Position numbers and translations under genes: made by a program. The notes under the pieces were generated by a model. The model was not told the DNA's origin. It worked only from the letters and a program-made list of their open reading frames with translations, and ran no database searches. Of a DNA stretch of 8,658 nt, positions 5,870-8,658 are shown piece by piece. This DNA comes from an uncultured bacterium (GTDB lineage: Bacteria; Planctomycetota; Uabimicrobiia; Uabimicrobiales; JABWCH01). The stretch covers positions 1 to 8,658 of the forward strand of contig CALKWO010000138.1 in assembly GCA_938003875.1 (NCBI GenBank), written 5' to 3'. Numbering within the stretch: position 1 is the stretch's first letter; each line of letters opens with the position of its first letter.

Positions 5870-6700
5870 TTATGATTTTCTGAAACGGAGCCAGATTGCC
5901 AGGAAAGTTCCAAAAGCCAGCATCAGAATAGAAGTAGGCTCTGGAATCTGGATAGGGATAACATTGGTATTTACAATAGTAAGTGCATTTCCACTGCCTG
6001 TCAAAGCAACAGCACTAAATCCCTGTGGAAGGGCAGTAAAATAGGATGTATAAGAGCTATTGGGCCAATCAGATAGATAATAGTTGTCTAATGGGTCTTC
6101 GTAATAAGGATGATCTGGGTCACCTAGATTGATAGGATGATTCATAAAAGGCTCAACGTTTACAGTAGAACCGCCAGGACTGGCAAGTGCTGTACCCGAT
6201 CCTGCACTTCCATTCATCCATGGTGTCCAGTTCCACTTATCTACCGAATCTGAAAAGCTAATAAAACTCAAAGTTCCCTGTTGATGGTCTGTTAAAGCCC
6301 AAATAATAGAGTTGTATACCAATATATTGGGGTAACCTATACCATTTTCATCATAATTCGCATCTGGGTTTTGTCCGCTTAAAACAACCTTGCCAGAATT
6401 GCTTTTCCAGGTTTCACTTTCTGCCTGCATTTGAGTTGCGAGAGCACCGTAGTTACCCCCACTGCCAGTAACCAATACTCTATAACCAGCACCTACAATA
6501 GAGCTGAAATTAGGGCTACTGAGTTCACCCCACAAATCATACTCCAGACCAAGCTGGTTTAGTGTATCGGTGATTCCATTGCCATTATCAAATACCAATA
6601 TAGGGGGGACTATGCCATTCCCTAAAAGGACTTCTCCTGCTGCATGACAATAGATGCTCACTATAAAGAGCAAAATAAATAATACAGTTTGTTTCATCAT
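5870..6700 (-). CDS. Secreted PEP-CTERM sorting-signal protein
   Basis: The protein has 276 residues from the chosen start. A Sec signal peptide (hydrophobic stretch 5-17, likely cleavage near Ala20/Ala21) opens it. The C-terminus has the classic exosortase sorting signal: PEP at 253-255, a hydrophobic helix (about 257-270) and a basic end RFRKS. Such proteins are exported, processed by an exosortase and usually placed in the envelope or extracellular matrix. The mature part has low charge and is rich in Asn, Gly, Ser and aromatic residues. Residues 32-82 alternate strand-like and helix-like segments (PILVFDNGNG, then GYRVLVTGSGG), suggesting a Rossmann/flavodoxin-like half, possibly related to glutamine-amidotransferase-like folds; this is inference. 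An upstream ATG at 6754 would spoil the signal peptide. A second ATG at 6697 is equally plausible as the start. The specific function is unknown and no exosortase gene is in the window. Confidence 0.9.
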   Translation of the reverse strand: MMKQTVLFILLFIVSIYCHAAGEVLLGNGIVPPILVFDNGNGITDTLNQLGLEYDLWGELSSPNFSSIVGAGYRVLVTGSGGNYGALATQMQAESETWKSNSGKVVLSGQNPDANYDENGIGYPNILVYNSIIWALTDHQQGTLSFISFSDSVDKWNWTPWMNGSAGSGTALASPGGSTVNVEPFMNHPINLGDPDHPYYEDPLDNYYLSDWPNSSYTSYFTALPQGFSAVALTGSGNALTIVNTNVIPIQIPEPTSILMLAFGTFLAIWLRFRKS

Positions 6701-6705
6701 ATATA

Positions 6706-6712
6706 CCTCCTT
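6706..6712 (-). promoter_or_regulatory. Strong Shine-Dalgarno fixing the PEP-CTERM start
   Basis: AAGGAGG on the minus strand lies five bases before the ATG at 6700 and eight bases before the adjacent ATG at 6697. This rules in the tandem ATG pair and rules out the upstream ATG at 6754. Confidence 0.88.
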
Positions 6713-6790
6713 AAAGCGTATTTTAAGGCTTGAACGAATATTTTGCATAAGCAAATCATCAAAAAAAATTTCTGTCTTTCCTTAATATAT

Positions 6791-6819
6791 AGTCTAACAA
6801 TCCTGAGATACGAAGTCAA
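6791..6819 (-). promoter_or_regulatory. Sigma70-like promoter for the PEP-CTERM gene
   Basis: On the minus strand TTGACT (6819-6814) is separated by exactly 17 bases from TAGACT (6796-6791). These match the -35 and -10 consensus at five and four of six positions. A long T tract just upstream (about 6822-6835) resembles an UP element. The inferred transcript would start near 6784, giving a leader of about 84 bases. Confidence 0.5.
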
Positions 6820-6848
6820 ATCTAAAAAAAAAAAATATGGCATTCATG

Positions 6849-6877
6849 GGTTCTAATAGAATCTGTAGTATGTATAG
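6849..6877 (+). repeat. 29-base duplicated intergenic element, copy A
   Basis: The stretch starting GGTTCTAATAGAATCTGT matches 8110-8138 at 26 of 29 positions with no gaps, in the same orientation. It contains the short palindrome TTCTA-A-TAGAA. Similarity stops abruptly at both ends. Confidence 0.75.
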
Positions 6878-6984
6878 GCTATAAAGAAGAAATGGTTATT
6901 GTAAACATCTAAAAAAAAATAAAAAATACTTGAAATTTATATCTAATTAAGTCAAAATGAGCATGGTCACTGTCACGATGGACA

Positions 6985-7066
6985 CATACGTGTTAAGTTT
7001 TAAATAACTGTATTGCAAGTGGCTACAAATTATTGCAATGTAAGTAATTATTGCTTAACACGTATG
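6985..7066. repeat. Inverted repeat enclosing three TATTGC units
   Basis: CATACGTGTTAAG (6985-6997) and CTTAACACGTATG (7054-7066) are perfect 13-base inverted arms. Inside, TATTGC recurs at 7011, 7031 and 7049, and the first two are part of TATTGCAA copies exactly 20 bases apart. ATTGCAA (7012-7018) and TTGCAAT (7033-7039) form a nested seven-base inverted pair. The layout resembles a multi-site operator or a large folded leader. Confidence 0.8.
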
Positions 7067-7102
7067 ACGATTACGATAAGATTACAGCTTACGCACGGGA
7101 AA

Positions 7103-7126
7103 AATTGCCTCCGAAGGAGGCTAATT
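7103..7126 (+). promoter_or_regulatory. Leader hairpin containing an AAGGAGG sequence
   Basis: GCCTCC (7107-7112) pairs with GGAGGC (7116-7121) around a GAA loop, and flanking AATT sequences extend the stem past a bulged T. The right arm contains AAGGAGG, an ideal Shine-Dalgarno, but it ends more than 20 bases before the ATG at 7142. A nearer GGGG ends 10-11 bases before that ATG. Either the hairpin is a control element or the distance is bridged by folding. Confidence 0.5.
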
Positions 7127-7141
7127 TGGGGTAAAAATATT

Positions 7142-7885
7142 ATGAAAAATATACTCTTGTTGCTCTGCTTTCTCTTCATTTTATGCTCCTGGAGCAAAGC
7201 TATGGTTTGTTTTCCTGAAAAATTGGTGGTAGTCCTGGCTCAGGACTGGCAATCTTCTCAAGGGAAGCTTTATTGTATGCAAAAAAATCAGGATACATGG
7301 AAGGTTGTATCTCATTGGGCTGTTATGTTAGGCAAGAATGGAATGGGTTGGGGACGGGGGATCGCTCTGCCCTTAGAAACCCAAGGCCCCGAAAAAAAAG
7401 AGGGAGATGGCAAATCCCCTGCAGGGCTTTTTGCTCTTCGCCGTATTCTATATGGTTATGATCTATCAGCTCCTTGCCAGATAGTTTGGCCTTATCAAAT
7501 GCTAACCACGGATTGTATCGGTGTGGATGATCCTGATTCAGTCTATTACAACCAGATTTTACACAAAAGCAAGATAAAAAAAATCGATTGGAATTCTTAT
7601 GAAGAGATGAGAAGAAAGGATATACTCTATCGCTGGCTGTTGGTAGTAGAACACAATACACAAAATACAATTCCTGGTGCGGGAAGCTGTATTTTTTTGC
7701 ATTTGAGCAAGGACTCTTCTACTCCGACGGCAGGCTGCACAGCTATGAAAGAAGAGGAATTGCTCTTTCTGGTGGAATGGCTTGGGAAAGAAGAAAATCC
7801 TCTGCTTCTCCAATTGCCTGTTTTTTTATATGAAAAATTACGGAAATCGCTTCCTAAAAATACATTGGGGGACATTTCACCATAA
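7142..7885 (+). CDS. Secreted YkuD-type L,D-transpeptidase-like protein (COG3786-like)
   Basis: The 247-residue protein starts with a Sec signal peptide (hydrophobic 4-17, probable cleavage after SKA at 18-20; no good lipobox). The mature part matches the variant YkuD family I know as COG3786. It shows GDGKSPAGLFAL (88-99), a DDP...YYNQ segment (129-138), a W...S.EEMRR segment (150-158), and the catalytic block with His187 in FLHL and Cys199 in TAGCTAM. Classical YkuD enzymes end this motif as GC-[IV]-R; this one has GC-T-A, as expected for the variant group. Such enzymes act on peptidoglycan stem peptides outside the cytoplasmic membrane, by cross-linking, exchange or hydrolysis; the reaction here is inferred. 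The frame is open back to a TTG at 7013, but the signal peptide sets the ATG at 7142. It is transcribed away from the PEP-CTERM gene. Confidence 0.9.
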   Translation: MKNILLLLCFLFILCSWSKAMVCFPEKLVVVLAQDWQSSQGKLYCMQKNQDTWKVVSHWAVMLGKNGMGWGRGIALPLETQGPEKKEGDGKSPAGLFALRRILYGYDLSAPCQIVWPYQMLTTDCIGVDDPDSVYYNQILHKSKIKKIDWNSYEEMRRKDILYRWLLVVEHNTQNTIPGAGSCIFLHLSKDSSTPTAGCTAMKEEELLFLVEWLGKEENPLLLQLPVFLYEKLRKSLPKNTLGDISP

Positions 7886-8266
7886 AAAAAATAGATCAAA
7901 AAAATACAAATTTGGCACTTTCTTTCTTACTATCATGAATGCAAAGATGCACTCACCTAAAACCCAAAGAATAATTTTTTCTTTTTAGGAAAAAAACTTG
8001 CAATTTTATAAAGAACATGGTATTTTTTGTGCTGGCCTAAATTTTTTATAATTTTGATTGTTTAATTTTGGATTGTTATTCAAAAAAACAATATAAGAAA
8101 AACAAAACTGGTTCTAACAGAATCTGTGGGATGTATAGTTTGCTAAGAGCAGGCTTTGCTATTTATAGGCATTTTAAAATAAGATTGTGACCACAGAAAA
8201 CGTTAGAATAGGAACAAAACCCCCGAAAGAATTTGTTTATTTTTGAACGTTTCAAGGAGAATATTT
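7886..8266. other. AT-rich intergenic region upstream of rpmB
   Basis: These 381 bases contain no supported gene. They are dominated by A and T runs and carry copy B of the 29-base duplicated element. Minus-10-like hexamers TAAAAT (8175-8180) and TAGAAT (8204-8209) could drive rpmB, but neither has a convincing -35 partner. No GC-rich terminator hairpin follows the transpeptidase gene. Confidence 0.5.
8110..8138 (+). repeat. 29-base duplicated intergenic element, copy B
   Basis: The stretch starting GGTTCTAACAGAATCTGT matches copy A at 26 of 29 positions, in the same orientation and without gaps. It lies about 130 bases upstream of the rpmB start. The palindrome is slightly degraded here (TTCTA-A-CAGAA). 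Confidence 0.75.
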
Positions 8267-8518
8267 ATGTCCAGAATGTGCCAATTTTGCGGAAAAAAAA
8301 CAGTAGCTGGCCGCTCGATTTCCAGACGTGGTATGGCCAAGAAAAAAGGTGGCGTTGGTAAAAAAGTCACAGGCATTACAATACGCAAATTCAAACCCAA
8401 TGTACACAATCTTAAAGTCGAGATTGATGGAACAATCAGAACGGTAAAAATTTGTGCTAAATGCCTCAAAGCAGGATTTGTGAATAAACCTGTAAAAAAA
8501 CAAGCTCCAAAAGCTTAA
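8267..8518 (+). CDS. rpmB: 50S ribosomal protein L28
   Basis: This 83-residue protein is the large-subunit ribosomal protein bL28. The conserved SISRRGMAKKKGGVGKKVTG segment (18-36), then KFKPNVHNLKVEIDG and a basic C-terminus, is characteristic. It is the zinc-binding C+ form: C5 and C8 in the first pair, C63 and C66 in the second. The wording of the 16-45 region is like planctomycete L28 proteins as I remember them. AAGGAG at 8254-8259 lies seven bases before the chosen ATG; an in-frame TTG at 8243 would add eight residues and place this Shine-Dalgarno inside the gene. It is a single-gene unit: a terminator follows at once, and no rpmG or other ribosomal gene adjoins it. Confidence 0.97.
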   Translation: MSRMCQFCGKKTVAGRSISRRGMAKKKGGVGKKVTGITIRKFKPNVHNLKVEIDGTIRTVKICAKCLKAGFVNKPVKKQAPKA

Positions 8519-8536
8519 TGTTTTTCCATCATCTAA

Positions 8537-8580
8537 AGAAAAAATGGCACCTGTAAATTTTACAGATGCCATTTTTTTTT
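8537..8580 (+). terminator. Rho-independent terminator after rpmB
   Basis: AAAATGGCA-c-CTGTA and TACAG-a-TGCCATTTT form a long stem with a single C-A mismatch and a short AT loop, followed by a T run. A run of A residues precedes it, so it could also stop transcription arriving from the right. It starts about 19 bases after the rpmB stop. Confidence 0.92.
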
Positions 8581-8610
8581 ATGCTTCCATATAAAACTGG
8601 GTAAGTTATT

Positions 8611-8658
8611 TACAGCGCATCTCGGATGGATTGCATACATTAAAAAGAACCACAGATA
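8611..8658 (+). repeat. Dispersed repeat, copy 2, cut by the window end
   Basis: Same element as at 5547-5593, with one A/G substitution and one added A. The copy reaches the final ACCACAGATA and presumably continues into the phased palindromic part beyond the window. Confidence 0.93.

Larger units (their letters stand above)
6701..7141. other. Divergent intergenic region between PEP-CTERM and L,D-transpeptidase genes
   Basis: These 441 bases hold no convincing gene. They carry the leftward promoter and Shine-Dalgarno for the PEP-CTERM gene, one copy of a 29-base duplicated element, a 13-base inverted repeat enclosing three TATTGC units, and a small hairpin close to the rightward gene. I see no convincing -35/-10 pair for the rightward gene. 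The symmetry upstream of it suggests regulation, but nothing in the sequence identifies the regulator. Confidence 0.6.

Noticed and set aside
7013..7141. 43-residue extension of the L,D-transpeptidase from a TTG at 7013
   Set aside because: It would bury the signal peptide and run through the inverted repeat and hairpin; the ATG at 7142 gives a normal Sec signal.

Overview
The window looks like a piece of an AT-rich bacterial chromosome, most likely from the Planctomycetota or a close PVC relative. Three things point there: a four-cysteine ribosomal protein L28 of planctomycete flavour, a PEP-CTERM-sorted secreted protein, and a large Hanks-type Ser/Thr kinase with one membrane anchor. The intergenic regions hold dispersed repeats built from CACAGAT-like units. 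The phylum is inferred from these family features; no database search was possible.

Layout, left to right. (1) Positions 21-1733, minus strand: a membrane-anchored Ser/Thr protein kinase whose extracytoplasmic tail contains five 13-residue tandem repeats. (2) Positions 2002-5500, minus strand: a tight cluster transcribed as trmH-like rRNA/tRNA 2'-O-methyltransferase, then a TRAP transporter small permease (DctQ-like), then the large permease (DctM-like). The methyltransferase-to-DctQ gap is 29 bases and the two permease genes overlap in ATGA. (3) Positions 5501-5869: a dispersed-repeat region with a 10-base-phased palindromic element and the terminator of the next gene. (4) Positions 5870-6700, minus strand: a secreted PEP-CTERM protein with a strong Shine-Dalgarno and a good sigma70-like promoter. 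(5) Positions 6701-7141: a divergent intergenic region rich in symmetry (13-base inverted repeat, three TATTGC units, a small hairpin). (6) Positions 7142-7885, plus strand: a secreted YkuD-type L,D-transpeptidase-like protein. (7) Positions 8267-8518, plus strand: rpmB (L28) followed by a strong terminator. A second copy of the dispersed repeat then runs off the window end.

The most unusual object is the TRAP small permease. Its gene encodes about 429 residues where the family usually has roughly 160-200. The excess is one insertion between predicted membrane helices 3 and 4, expected to lie outside the cytoplasmic membrane. Inside it are four degenerate repeats of a Trp-rich helical unit (21 Trp in 145 residues, spaced +0, +4, +9, +13, +21, +29) followed by a CPYC motif. 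The partner DctM also carries an extra N-terminal membrane helix and a polar linker predicted to face the same side. No substrate-binding DctP gene is in the window. Together this suggests a TRAP transporter with an elaborated extracytoplasmic domain, which is the best candidate here for something undescribed.
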